Below, in pieces: positions 40,273 to 52,720 of a stretch of DNA of 64,000 nt. Positions within the stretch are counted from its first letter, which is position 1, and each line of letters begins with the position of its first letter. A program made the position numbers and the translations under genes. Below the pieces are notes generated by a model. That model saw nothing but the letters and a program-made list of their open reading frames with translations, was not told where the DNA came from and did not search any database. Source of the DNA: Struthidea cinerea (taxonomy: Eukaryota > Chordata > Aves > Passeriformes > Corcoracidae); contig VZTI01004400.1 in assembly GCA_013397865.1 (NCBI GenBank), forward strand, positions 310,001 through 374,000. The letters are read 5' to 3'.

Positions 40273-41899
40273 TATTAGGTGTAGATGACTCTTTTTCAGA
40301 GAGAGAATGTTGAAGCAGGCTGTGAAATCAGGAGCTAGGACATACTTGCTCCCTCCAAAAGGATCAGGAATCAGGAGAGATTCCACACCTCAACATGTCT
40401 GACTGGTAAGCTCTGGGTGGCTCTGGGTGCACATCAACCTTGGCATGTAGCACAGCACTGAGGGATTTGTGTCCTGAAGGGTGCCACAAGTTGGGAACCA
40501 TGATATTGACCAGCACTGGGGCCACAGTAAGATTCAAACAAATGGTAGAGTTTCTTTGGTTTTTTAAATAACTTCTCAATGTTTTCAGTAAAAGTATTTT
40601 AAATATACCTTCTCAGGCAACTTTCTTTGAAGTTTCAAAGTTTGAGACAGTAATCAAACTGCTTTGGTTCTCACTAGCCCTTTGCTGTATATTGGCTTGT
40701 CAGCATGTATGTTGGACTACGTTCTACAAGATATGTGACTCTCTTTAAGTCTGCAAGTGTCATTTGCAAACTTATTTTGCAAATGCCATTACATTATTAG
40801 ACAATAATATGTGCATATGTGTGGATATATGCACACATAAAATACCCAATTCACCACTGAATTTCTTGGTTTGTGGCATATCTATAATATTCAGTTTAAG
40901 TGGTACTAATGTCTTATTTATTTTATATATGCCATTACTCACTAATTTCAGACACACAGCTTTTCATAACCACCAGTGAAACACACACTTTTTATTACTC
41001 CAGTGCCCTCTTAACACACAAATCGCTACATATTAAAAAGGAAGATACTCATCTGAATCATTTAAGTAATTGCTATGATGAGTGAATGAGTGATACGAGG
41101 ACAACAGAACTGATGCATTTTATCTCATTACCAAAAACATTCTGTACACCACACATTCTTTGCCTTCAGAACAAAAAACAGAACCTCTCATGTTACTGTA
41201 TCATTTTATAAAGGTTTAGCTAATACAAAATTCTGTGATTTGCAATAATAAAACACAGATCTATATCTTTAACATGCAATATACTAAAGAGCTAGTATTG
41301 CTTATTACAGCACAATGCAATATTTAAGGTGAAATGGCTTTACTCAGGCCAAAATTATTTACCGTGACCTCTTGTCTCAAAATGGGAATACAAAAAATGG
41401 TGTTAACCTAAAAAAGTTCTTTTTTGTCTTGAAGTAAAAGCAATACTGTCCATTCTGATGTCTTAAATGCACTGATGCAGTGAATAAATCACTCAGGGTA
41501 GGGCAGAGCACAGAAGGGAAGGCAAGGTATGGCAAAATAAGGGAAGGCATTACTTGACAGGATACACTGGTTCCCTCTACATTAAAGTAAGCAATATTTA
41601 AAAATCAGATTCACAATTCTTCAATTGCCTCTGAAGGGATGTGAGGAAATGCTTACTTACTGCATGAAGGCTTCTCAGTTATTAGATTCAGATTCCTCAG
41701 GACTGGTGACTAGAGAATAACAGGAAAATGACCATCCTAAATTTTGCCTTTACCATTTTATTAATCTGCTTAATGACCAATATATTAGTCTTCTCCAGTT
41801 GCTCCATACATAGAGGATTCAGTGTTTTCTCCCATCTCAAGTTCAGCTCCTAAAAGGCTGCAGACAAGTTCAAGGTCTGTCTACGTGTACATGTTGACC

Positions 41900-41995
41900 A
41901 TCACAGAATTACAGAATCAGTTAGGCTGAAAAAGACCTCTGAGACTGAGAAAGTTCTACGCCTGAGCACCATTACTTCAACTGGATCAGTTGCAT
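41900..41995 (-). mobile_element. CR1 LINE 3' tail (antisense)
   Basis: The plus strand reads TCACAGAATTACAGAATCAG then TTAGGCTGAAAAAGACCTCTGAGAC, which is the reverse complement of the CR1 end (GGTCTTTTCCAACCTAAACGATTCTATGA type). The remaining part to about 41995 is degraded. The tail lies at the low-coordinate end, so the element is on the minus strand. Confidence 0.85.
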
Positions 41996-43334
41996 GTCAA
42001 CTAGTCAGTTGCAGTATTTTGATTTTTGATGAGGCAGACATAGTTGAAAAGCACCTTTATTTCATATATTCCAAAGGATGACAGAAGACACACCATCTTA
42101 AACTTGTGGGTGGTGCATTATTAGGGAGTGCACTATCATCTTTCTGAGGGGTATGAATTATTTTTCCCTTCTCAGCCAGAGCAATACCAGACTGGACTCT
42201 TAGAATGCTTTGCTTATTAATCACACACACATTAGTCTTGTCTACTGTTTGATTCCTCTCTTCCAGGTAATGCTTTAAGTTAACATTAGACTCAAGGTGT
42301 GCATATGTTGGAAGTTTCATTGTGTCCCTGACATGTTATTACAGGTACCTGTTATCCAGCTACTGAGGAACAGGCTTTTGAGGCAAAACTGTATTTTGAG
42401 CTTGACTGCTCCTCTCTGTATGAAATTCTACTTCTGCTCTGTGTTAATTGAGGGGGTTTTAAGCCATAACCAATAATATTGACCACTTCCTGTACACCAT
42501 TTTTAACGTATCGTCCTTAGCTAAGAATGCCAAGAATGCCAAGACTGAAAATACCAGTATTTCATGACTGAGATAGGAAAAAATAATGCATATGCACCAC
42601 GGGACTTGATAAAGGTCTCTAAGAATAAGAAATTTATTTTCTTCTAATGATTCATATTCCAGCTTTCCACTTTTGTTGATATACTACACAACACAATTCT
42701 GTAACTGATTTATGAAGCCAAAGAAAACATTAATTCAACTAAAATAGATCCTTGAGATAATGTTCAATCTTAATTTCAAGTCCGAAAAAATCCTCTGCTT
42801 CCTAAGGCTCTCTAATTGCTAAGCTGAATTTGTCTTACTTCCAAACCTTGAATTTGGTTGGGTCTTGCTTAAATGTTATCCCTCTTTCTCTAAAATTACC
42901 TGATGTCTTTATTTCTAGGTAAATTTCCTTGCATTTGGCCAAAGTTATGTGATTTTTCTAAAAATCTTGCTGTGAGTTGTCTACCATTCTTTCCCTTTGC
43001 TTCCTCTGCATCATTTTCAGCCATGTTATTATAGTCTCCTCCAAGTCCATGTACATGTATGGGACAGCTTAAGTTAGAATTTTTTTAAAAACTATCCTTT
43101 TTTTCCAGTAACTTCTCTTTAGTAGCTACATGTTGAGATTTATCACGTAGGTTTCAATCAGTTTAAATTTGTTGTATTGATTTTATAGCATTCAGTATTT
43201 AAATAATGATACCGTGCAGTATTAAGACAAACACTACTGAGAAATCTATGTAACCTGCATGAATGCAATTGCCTTTATTCGGTCTTGCAAAACAATAGCA
43301 TGTTGAATTATATTGCTATCCTTTTTTTTTTTTT

Positions 43335-43376
43335 NNNNNNNNNNNNNNNNNNNNNNNNNNNNNNNNNNNNNNNNNN
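43335..43376. other. Assembly gap (42 N) inside a poly-T tract
   Basis: Forty-two N bases are flanked by 13 T on the left (43322-43334) and 9 T on the right (43377-43385), followed by CCCC. The unresolved sequence is probably a homopolymer-rich stretch, and its true length is unknown. Confidence 0.99.
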
Positions 43377-44667
43377 TTTTTTTTTCCCCTACTTATTGGC
43401 TGAGTTCATGTGTCAGCCATTTCATTAATTTGCTTAGGAGAGAAATTACGGAAATAGCTCTGTAATCACTGGGGATGTTCCACTTTCTCTTTTCCCGTAT
43501 GCCCTCTTCGCATCTTAAGTGGAGCTTTGCCAGAATTCCAATAAATATCAACAATATCAAAAAATATTTGATATATATAAATATCAAATTAAGCCCAGTA
43601 GTCCAGACAACTTCTAAATTAATTCTTAAAACTCCTGCATGTAAGTTACAGGACCTCTGTGATTACAACAGCTTGTCTTGACAGAGTTTTCAAGAGCTCT
43701 CTTACTTCTGCAGTAAGCTGCACTTCACTGTTTTGGCAAGATGTGAATGGACTGTTCCATCTCTATGTAAATATAGGACAAAATCCCTTGTTAAGCATAT
43801 CTTATCGTGCATCACTGCTATTGAATTTGTCATCTTCCAAGGAATGAATCATTATTATGATTCATTTTTTTCAACTTACATTTTTATAAATCCTTATGAA
43901 TTCTGTTAATGCTGCTAGCCATTCATTTACTACTATACATTTAACTTACCTTTCCACTATCTCTATTTTAGATCTTTAATTCATAATCATTATTATGAAT
44001 TTCCTCTTTTTAACTTTTGCTACATTCTGTCTAGTCTTTGGCCATTTTACTGCCTGTTTATTTTACATTCCACAACAACCAAAATAATTTTTAAGGTAAG
44101 AATATCTTTTTTACACATGTGAAGCTTAGGACAGATCATTTACAGCACATACCCAAACATCTTTCAGTTGCTGTTTGTAAATATCCCTGTTGCTTCCCCT
44201 TCCCCCTTCTCCAATGGCTTCCTTTGCTTTGTTGGCTAATACATAAACATTACTTTTCCATTTTTTTATGCACTTGGAAGTAGAGTTTCAAAAAAGGAGT
44301 TAGGTACCATGGTTTAGAGCTTGAGTTCCAGTCATGTCCAGAAGCCCAGTCTTCAGCCAGCACTTGGTGTTCTTGCCCCTACGGGCAGGAGGGGAAGCAG
44401 ATGCTGGTTGTGTGACAACCAGTCACCAGTCAGCAAATATCCAGCAGAAAATTTGGTCACTGACAGCATTTAGCTACCTACAGATGGTACTGAGGGATGG
44501 TCTGGCTGTCCTTGCTGGATGTTGGATGTAGCTTCTCACTGCTGCTTCAGGTGCTTAAGCTCCCTATGTTTGTCGAGCCCGGGAGCTGCGTATGAACAGT
44601 ACAGCTGTGGTGTGCAACATGTGCTACTCCTTTTATTATTTTACATTTACTCAGTGAAGGATGGATG

Positions 44668-44880
44668 TAAAGAATGTTTTTTTCTGTCACTGAGGAAAGG
44701 GAAGCAGTGGAGCAGCTCACCCAGAGAGTCTGATCAGCTTTTATCTTTAAAAGGTTCCAAAGCCAGACTGGATAAAATTATTAACAGCTTGCACTGAACT
44801 CACATCTGAGCCTGCTTTTTGAGCAGGAGGTTGCACTACATGATTTCCTCAAGTCCCTCCCAATTATTCTTATGAGACTA
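44668..44880 (+). mobile_element. CR1 LINE 3' end (sense, degraded)
   Basis: The words TCACTGAGGAAAGGGAAGCA, CTCACCCAGAGAGTCTGATC, TTCCAAAGCCAGACTGGATA and GAGCAGGAGGTTGCACTACA then TCCCTCCCAATTATTCTTATG follow the order of the CR1 3' end in plus orientation. It is 5'-truncated and old. Confidence 0.8.
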
Positions 44881-47642
44881 TATCAACCATATTATTAATT
44901 CATTCATTTATCAAATTAATAAATTTGACGTGTAGAAAAACTGAATAATTTTCAGATTATGTTAAAATTCCCAACTGTTTCTGATAATACCTTTGGTTTT
45001 TAACACATATACTTGCATTCTTTCCTAATTCCTTTCTTGATCAAAAAGAGTACTCAGAAGAAGGAACTGCCTCCTTGTCAATTAACTTGCATGATTCCAA
45101 CTCATATATGTGGTGGGTTTAGCACCAACCCATCTGCCCCATCTTAAAGTGATTAGAGAAGAAGGTAGTTAAGTTTTGTGGTGGGGGAAAGTAGTTTATA
45201 GTGGTACCAGATATTTATTATATCTTTAATAAAACATGGACAGTATTTTAGCATCCAGAACCACATTTCCATATGGCTCTGTTGGATAAATTTTTTCCTA
45301 ATATGACCATAATGAAACTTCAAATATATTTTTGAAATGTTGCAATAGTGCAGTATTCCCTTACATGTCTCTTGGCATAGATATTTGCACAGCAGAAATA
45401 GATTCAAACTGTAGCACGCACAGTTTTCTAGCAGAGGTGCTTCACCTCTTCACCGAGCTGTGATTGTGGTAATCTTATGCCAGAGACAATATAAAGCTAT
45501 TCCAAATGGATATTTGCTAATGACCAGTTGTGTATTTGTTTAAACTTAGTTACTAGAATGTGTTTCATGACTAAGCAGCATTTTCATGGAAAAAAGTCAA
45601 ATATAGTCTGAATGGAAAGAGGGGAAAATATTTTATTGACCTATTGGTTTGGGAGGCTGGAGTATAAAGTGAAATTTGGATGCCTGTTAGTGTTTGTAGC
45701 TTTATGCCGCTGCCTTTCTGTCTTGCACTGGGAATAAAGGATTTTGCCAAGACCTTTAAGAACAAAGTCCTTCAGCTGGTAGCTGAATATCTTATCTTGC
45801 AATTAAAAACAATATTTAGCTCTTTTCCTAATCCTCAACAGAAATATTAAGCTTCCAGAGCAGCTCTGTGAAAATGAACTAAATACACAGCTGACTCATA
45901 TCAGATCAGGGGAGTGAGCAATGGTTTAACATCAGATTGTACTGACTGTGACGATAAGAGACCTACAAGGGCATAGTTTGTCTTTCAGTTTTCTAACCTT
46001 ACTTATTGTACTGCTAATTTTAAAAAAAGTCACTTTTCTGTGCATCTTCCTGAAAGCTGCTCAGTATTTTTTACTGCACAATTCTCCAGTGAAAACATGA
46101 AAACCAAAAATCCCCTTTTTTTTTAAGTTCTGAAAATTCTCATTGAAAAATATCTGCAGCCATTTCACTGAAATAAAAATGTGCCCATGTCTGTGATGAT
46201 CTGGATTTAATTAATGAACCTGAGTAGAGAACACACAAGTCAAGCTTCACAGTTACTTCAGGCTGAAAGGTCTTTACAGGCTGGAGTCCAGAACTGCCTT
46301 GGTTTAAGGGGGCCAGGAGGGGAAATCTCACAGTAATCTAGCTAGAAAAAACCAAAACCAAAACAAACAAAAATCTCCAGATGTTAAATCTTTGAAGAAA
46401 AGGCTTGCTTTAATTATATAATTTTTTTATATGGCAGAGCAGGGCTACAGTCCACAAGTGAGCAGGGTCAATGCTACTACAATACAGCAATTAGCTGCAA
46501 AGCTGCAGCCTGGTCCAATATATAATCTTTCCAAAACCATATTCCCTAGTTATTGGCAAGCATGACTTCTGATGAGATTGGAGATTTTTCCTCTGGTATT
46601 TCTCCGTTCTTGTCAGATATCTCCAGTATAAGTTTCTTTATCTTCTTTCCTAATACTGTTCCTAACCTAAGCTGACATGACTTTGAAATGAAACATATAA
46701 AAAATGGTTTAAGGGCAGTACAGGGCAATGGAGGTGAATAAATAATTTCCTTCCTGTCATGTGACAGTCTGTGCAATCCAATAGCAATTTAGGCACTTGG
46801 TTGTATCTATATATGTTGTGGTTCTAAGCAATTGTTACTGTGTTTAGCAGTAATTCTCATGAACAAGATTTAAAATTAACTAGCTAGTAGAATTTTTTTA
46901 AAAAATGTTAAATGTTTTCTAATACTTCAGCTACAAACAGCTATCAAAATCTGGTCAGTACAAGTTTCTTTAAAATTAAAGTTTGCCTGTAAAACTCTGT
47001 AAACACAAGTATTACATTCTCCATACACCTGTAATGCTTCTATCATTTTAATACAGATTCCTACTAGTGACCACTATTCTATCTTTAATCACTGTGATAC
47101 AATCCTGTTGTCTTCAGACACTGTTTTCCCCAAATGTATACAGTGCTTTTCTCACAGCCTTTTCAGGTGCACTGACAACACAGCCTAAGCCTACCATACC
47201 AACAGTTGCAAAGGTAATACCCTAAATCAGTGTCAGATGGAAGCTGCCTACCCTCAAACAAAAGATGAAACAAACCAATCCTGCCTGTACAACTGCTCGT
47301 ATCTTCTGAGAAAATCCAAACCAATATTTTATGGCACTTCCTACTTCAAGAAGATGTGTGTATTTATTAGACCACCAAAATTGAAGAAGGCTTTAAGTTC
47401 ATGACTAACAGTGTAGAAAGCCTTCCTAGCTGCATTCCTAGTGTCATTGGTTGAGATCCAAAAAGGACTAAAATTAGTCCATTAGACTTGATAGTAGGAT
47501 GATGTGTCCTTAAATTTTAGACAATGGCTTCCTATACGAGAACGTGTAGCCCTGAGTTATTCAAACTCCTTCGGAGACACGTGGGGCCCATCAGAAGCCT
47601 CGGGATGGGAACTGCCAGCAAGGAGCTGCCTAAGTGAGCTGG

Positions 47643-47649
47643 TATAAAA
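47643..47649 (+). promoter_or_regulatory. Isolated TATA-box match
   Basis: GGTATAAAACAGCGGGG lies in a locally GC-richer stretch of the intron. The match to a TATA box with a GC-rich flank is good, but there is no downstream open frame or other promoter context, so this is weak. Confidence 0.2.
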
Positions 47650-50600
47650 CAGCGGGGACAGATGTGTCCTACACCTCTCCCAGTCCAGCACATTAGCACT
47701 GCTAAGAGCTGCCTGCCTCCATCCCAATGCGTATTCATGCACGCCTTCTCTGAAGACTGTTTAACCAAAATTCTCTGCAGAGATCAGACTAACAGCCCAT
47801 GCAAGTGCCCAATTAATTAAGACAGTCACTTTCTCATTGCATAAAATCCGACAGCTCTGAAAGAAGTTTGAGAGCTCCTTCTGAAGCCAGACTATGCTCT
47901 GGGGTTAGGGAGCACATCTCAGGCAAAATTTAGAATTGTGCTGTGTTCTCCAAACATGAAGTTACACAATGGTCATCACCACCATCATTGTCTTGAATGA
48001 AGATGGCTGCTGCTGTGTTCTGTGTGGGGCCCAAGCCAGCAGACAGTCTGAGAAGCCTTTACCAGCCTGAGCCCTGGAGGAGGAGAGACAGCTGCACTGG
48101 AAATCCCGGCAGGCAGTCTTAAATATCAAATAGTCCTTAAATTCCACAGCAGTCTCCAGAATTAGGTGCCCCTAAGCATAATTTGAAATGTAATTTTCTT
48201 ATCTGGGGAAGAAGAATGTTTAAAGTTTAGGTACCAGGAGTAAAGAGGAGCTGAAATAGGTACTATGAGTCTGTGTTTTTAACTGTAGCTCCCAAGTTTC
48301 CTATTCAAAAGTTGTCAAGGAATCACAGAAATCTGGACCTTTCACTAGCAATATCTGCATCCCATTCCTCAACTGAGCCATTTTACAGGATTTTACCAAG
48401 GGATTTACAGAATTTTTACTGTCATAAAACTGAATCTTTCATGTGTGCATATTGTCTGAGCCTCAGGAAGGGGGAAATAAGAAGGGCAGATGGAGGGAAA
48501 GCCAAGCATTGTGTTCCCTCAGGAAGGCTTTATCTCAGAGGAGAAACCTTACCAACCCCACGGAGCCCTGCAGGCATCTCTACCAGGCAAACAAGGAGCA
48601 CCTCTGCAATCACCACTGCACTGGCAGCAGGATGCAGAAAACCCTCAGCTTTTATCCGTGTTTGAGTCTCAAAGATGAGCTGTGACTTCTAGAAGTGATC
48701 TCTCTTCCTGAGGCAAGCATTTTACCCAAAATGCTAATAAAAATTAAAAACAATGCTCTCAGATTTACAGTGCTTCATTCTGAGGAAACTCACTCGCTGC
48801 AAGAGCCTCTCCCTTTCTTTAGTTATTGTATAAATAAATACATATCTTCCTTTCATCTGAAAGATATTTAACCGTTTTCCATGCTGTTCTCAATTATAAA
48901 TGAGAATGGGCCAAACCGTAACCCGCACAACACTCCAAATGATCTTTTTTCCAATATAATTGATATTTTAGATCATTTTATAATCGCCGCAGCTATAAAT
49001 TCATCCCCATTATTTGTAATAAGTGCTGGCCTCATGTAAGTATGTTGGCTGTATTCCCAGAATAATGCTTTTCGAATGGAATCTGTTCACACTGGGGGAA
49101 GTGGACGAGAGTGAGGGATGACCTACAACCCTAAAAATCTCATCAATAATTAACCATAGTACAAGAAGATAGAAATCTTCTCCATGGTTAATCAGGGTCT
49201 CATCCCTTCAAAAATGTGATGTAGAAATACAGACAAGGATTCCTTCTACCCCTCAAAACAGCTCAGCCCAGACCAGCCTGTTTGTCAGTCCATGGGCTGG
49301 CAAAATGTAAATTTCCAGCAGAACTGAGCTGTGCAGCACCAAGAGTGCAGGGAGTGGAGAACAGGCAGCCCCTGAGATGATGGGGTGTCTGGGAGGAACA
49401 GCTGTGTGTGCCCTGACGAAAGGTACCACCACTGTACATCCCCCCAACACACCCAGGTGAATACAGTGACAATTTGCTTCTGCAGAGCCTGTAATGCAGT
49501 CTGTACATTCCTGCTCTGCCTGTGCACAGTGCCAGACCCAACAGCAAGGGAGTACTGCCTGCATCCTTCCCTACTGGAGGTATTGCCTTGTTTACCAGAG
49601 GAGCTCTGAAAATGTATCCGAGGATGAGCTCTTGCTCTGGTACAAAGCTTGATAATGGGCTCATGCACCTCGGCTGCCCTCCCTGAATGGCTCAGACCCC
49701 TTGCTGACCCAGGCAGCTGTCTACAGACCCCTTAAGAGCACCCCCTTGCCATGCTCTGCCTGCAGCAGCCACTGCTGTTCTTCCTGCAAATCTTAGGCTG
49801 CTGGGAAGGTGAGGAGAAGAGGCAATGGGCCGGAGTGAGATGTGGGCTCCAGTCCTGCTAAAGGAGATGGGTTAAACTGAGGAGGCAGGACTGCAACAAT
49901 GAGGCAATGGAGTGCCCTGGACAGGACCATCTCCCGAAGCAGTGTGTAGGGAGATAAGGTAGGAATGTTGCTGAAAAGGACTTGGGTAAGGATTACCAGG
50001 GCAACTACTGCTGCTGTTGCTGGGAAGAGCCACCTGTGTCAGTGTATCTTGATAGGGATTGCAGCAGTGATGGCAGCATTGGAAAGTGGGTGAGCAAGTG
50101 ATTCTACACCCCTTGCCTGGACTGGGCAGCCCCTGCAGCCTGCCACACTCCATGGGCTGAGAGTAGATGCCTGATCTGCCAAAGCCTCCCAGCCCATTCT
50201 GCTCATGAAGATGTGGCAGGGTGACATATGTGCTGTAGGCAAGAGAATGAAATAAACCAGCAGACAAGCTCAGGGAGGGCAGGGCTGGCAGTTCAGCAGC
50301 AAGTCCTGGCTGAAAGTGCCTGGGTGAGTGGGTAGGTGGCTGCAGCCTGCAAGTGCCTGTGGGACTGCAAAACAGCCGAGTCACAAGTGGTTGGCTTTGT
50401 TGCCATTGTTATTGGAGACGAAAACTAAGCAAGTAATCAAGGAAATTTGCAGTTACTGCTGTCCAGGTGTTACTACAGACAAAACCCAAGTTTGTAGCGC
50501 AAACATCACTCTGCCACTTCCCTACTCTATTTTGTTTGTCTGGCAGCCAAACATTGTTCTTCTAGTGTTCTTCTAGGTTATATGCCATAGAAAAAAAACC

Positions 50601-51829
50601 AGAAAAATAGAAGGTAAATTATACTAGACAACTGCAATTAATCCCCCAAATGGCATCACCCTTGACCTCCAATTTCCTGGATTGCACATAAATTGAACTT
50701 GTACAAAAGAGAATATTATCTCCATGATATGGCAGTGGACCAATGGGATGGGCTAGGAGGAAGGCTACTAAGGTCAATGGGAATGCACCTTTGCTCTGTA
50801 TCCTTCTTGTCTGCCCCTGCATTGTGATCAGAAAAAAAGCTAGAAAACATAGAAACCATGCCCTGGACCTTAGTAGTGATAGTCCTTCTCTCTGTCTTTC
50901 CCTTCCCTGCAATATCATCTGCTCTCTGTCATGCTTCCCAAGGCACCATACACTCCTACGGGGCTTTGCCTAGACTGTAGGCTGGGTTACCTATTTACAA
51001 CATCTTGAGTTCGTTTAGGGTTTTACTGCATTGCCAGGACTTCTCTGAGGAATGCAAGAGGAAGAAAATAATTGTTTGCAGCAGTTCATGTTGCAGAAAA
51101 ATCCAATTAAATTTCAAGGGACCGAGATGGCTTCCTTCCACTAAAGCTTTCCCCTGCTGAATTGCAAAAGCATCTTGCAAATAACAAAGGGGCTAAAACT
51201 TAAAGGAAAAAAGCAAACAAAAAATTGCCACAAGAATGTTTTATGCCAGAAATCATTAGACAACTGCAATTGAAAGGCCATTACCAACTCCCACTATAAT
51301 AAAAGACATTATAATTGTAATCTGAACAACTCGGGTGACACTTTCTACATTGTATATTTATCTCTCATGGGACACATCTTGGCACTGCTGCTTATTAATG
51401 TAGGTGATAATCATGTAATGAATGGCTGGATTGATAAGAGTATATTGAGAACAGCTGCTAAAAATAGCTAAAAGAACAATGCACATTATATCTTTACTGA
51501 TATCCTTGAAAAGAAACAGAAGGACTGTCTTTAAAGATTATTAAAAATATAAAATAAAGATAACCATAGCATTTAGAGAAATTTGTTTCAATCAGGAATA
51601 ATTTTAAGTTTCACATTTTTCTTGTTAGAGCGGGAATCCGTCCTAGTGAGCAAAACAAATCACACAGGTAATTAGATATTGAGCAGAAGGTAGGTGTATA
51701 TCTCAGAATTGTAATATTGCCTATATTTGTCAAGTTGTAAAACACACCTGTTTCAAATTAGTGATTTTTCTGGATGACAGCCAATTCCTCTTATAATTAT
51801 CATCTTTTCTCCTTCTTTTACCACTTCAG

Positions 51830-52054
51830 TTATTTGGGTGTTTCCTCGCTTGGGAGACACGGAATGTCAGCATTCCTGCTTTGAATGACAGCAAGTACAT
51901 CGGAATGAGTGTGTACAACGTGGGGATAATGTGCATTATTGGTGCTGCTGTTTCATTCCTTACTCGGGACCAACCCAATGTGCAGTTCTGCATCGTTGCT
52001 TTAGTCATAATATTCTGCAGCACCATTACTCTCTGCCTTGTGTTTGTACCTAAG
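51830..52054 (+). CDS. GABBR2: GABBR2 exon: end of TM5, TM6, TM7
   Basis: This exon encodes 75 residues, from LFGCFLAWETRNVSIPALND to LCLVFVPK. Residues 1-8 finish TM5. WETRNVSIPALNDSKYIG is the third intracellular loop. About residues 23-45 (starting YIGMSVYNVGIMCII) form TM6, TRDQPN is the third extracellular loop, and about residues 52-72 (CIVALVIIFCSTITLCLVF) form TM7. TM6 and TM7 of this subunit form part of the active-state heterodimer interface and the G-protein-coupling core; that is family knowledge, not seen here. The acceptor is CACTTCAG and the donor AAG|GTAGGT. The exon is 225 nt, phase 0 at both ends, with no frameshift or stop. I see no residue that clearly differs from the mammalian sequence, so this is a very strongly constrained segment. 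Confidence 0.98.
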
Positions 52055-52456
52055 GTAGGTGAATTTGTTTTGCATGAATCTGGATTTTTTACCTGCTGTT
52101 TTGTAATTATGATGTAATATGTAGGTGTTTATCACCTTTTCAGGTGCAGGGGATGTATATGAATTCTTAACCAAGCCCATCTACAAACTCTTGTCTCTGG
52201 ACCCTAAAGGACAAAGTTTCATGACATTTTGGAGAAAGTGTGAATACAGCAGCTTCTAATATCTATATTTTTACTGAAATTGTGACTGGGGAAACAAAAG
52301 TTGTTTTCTGTAGTTTCAGTGGAATAGTCTCTCTTTCCAGCTTTCAGGAAATTTTTGGAAAGAGTGGAAATGTAAGTGGAGATTCAGGGAGAACAGGTCC
52401 TGTTGTCTACTCTGCCACGTTTCGCATTTTCTCTCTTCTTTTTGGTGACCATTTAC

Positions 52457-52720
52457 AGGTACCAAAGGACTGGCATAAAGCTGTCTCTGGGGAGTTTTAG
52501 GTTGGATATCAGGAAAAGGCTCTTCACCCAGAGGGTGCTTGGGCACTGGAAAAGGATACCCAGGGAAGTGGTCACAGCACCAAGCCTGACAGAGTTCATG
52601 AAGCATTTGGACAATGCTCTTAGGCGCTCAGTGTGACTCTTAGGGTGTCCTGTGCAGGGCCAGGAGCTGGACTTCAATGATCCCAATGGGTCCCTCCCCA
52701 GGATATTCTAAGATTCTTAC
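52457..52720 (+). mobile_element. CR1 LINE 3' end (sense)
   Basis: This is a well-preserved CR1 3' terminus: GGAGTTTTAGGTTGGATATC, AGGCTCTTCACCCAGAGGGT, GGGCACTGG, CCCAGGGAAGTGGTCACAGC, GCCAGGAGCTGGACTTCAAT, GATCCCAATGGGTCCCTCCC and a final GATATTCTAAGATTCT. It lies some 400 bases downstream of the TM6-TM7 exon, in sense orientation. It looks younger than most other CR1 pieces here. Confidence 0.95.

Larger units (their letters stand above)
39149..51829 (+). other. GABBR2: GABBR2 intron (12,681 bp)
   Basis: This intron runs from donor GTAAGC to an acceptor ending CCACTTCAG. It separates the two halves of TM5. It holds an antisense CR1 tail near 41.9 kb, a 42-N assembly gap in a poly-T tract at 43.3 kb, a sense CR1 3' end at 44.7-44.9 kb, a long purine tract at 40.2 kb and a somewhat GC-richer stretch at about 49.2-50.4 kb. 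The last one has long open frames on the minus strand, but I could not assign them to any gene. The remainder shows no recognisable feature. Confidence 0.95.

Noticed and set aside
43393..43587. Minus-strand frame containing DYRAISVISLLSKLMKW, reminiscent of a LINE NYRPISL motif
   Set aside because: Only about 20 residues resemble the motif, with no further reverse-transcriptase words on either side, and the stretch borders an assembly gap. Not enough to call a LINE.
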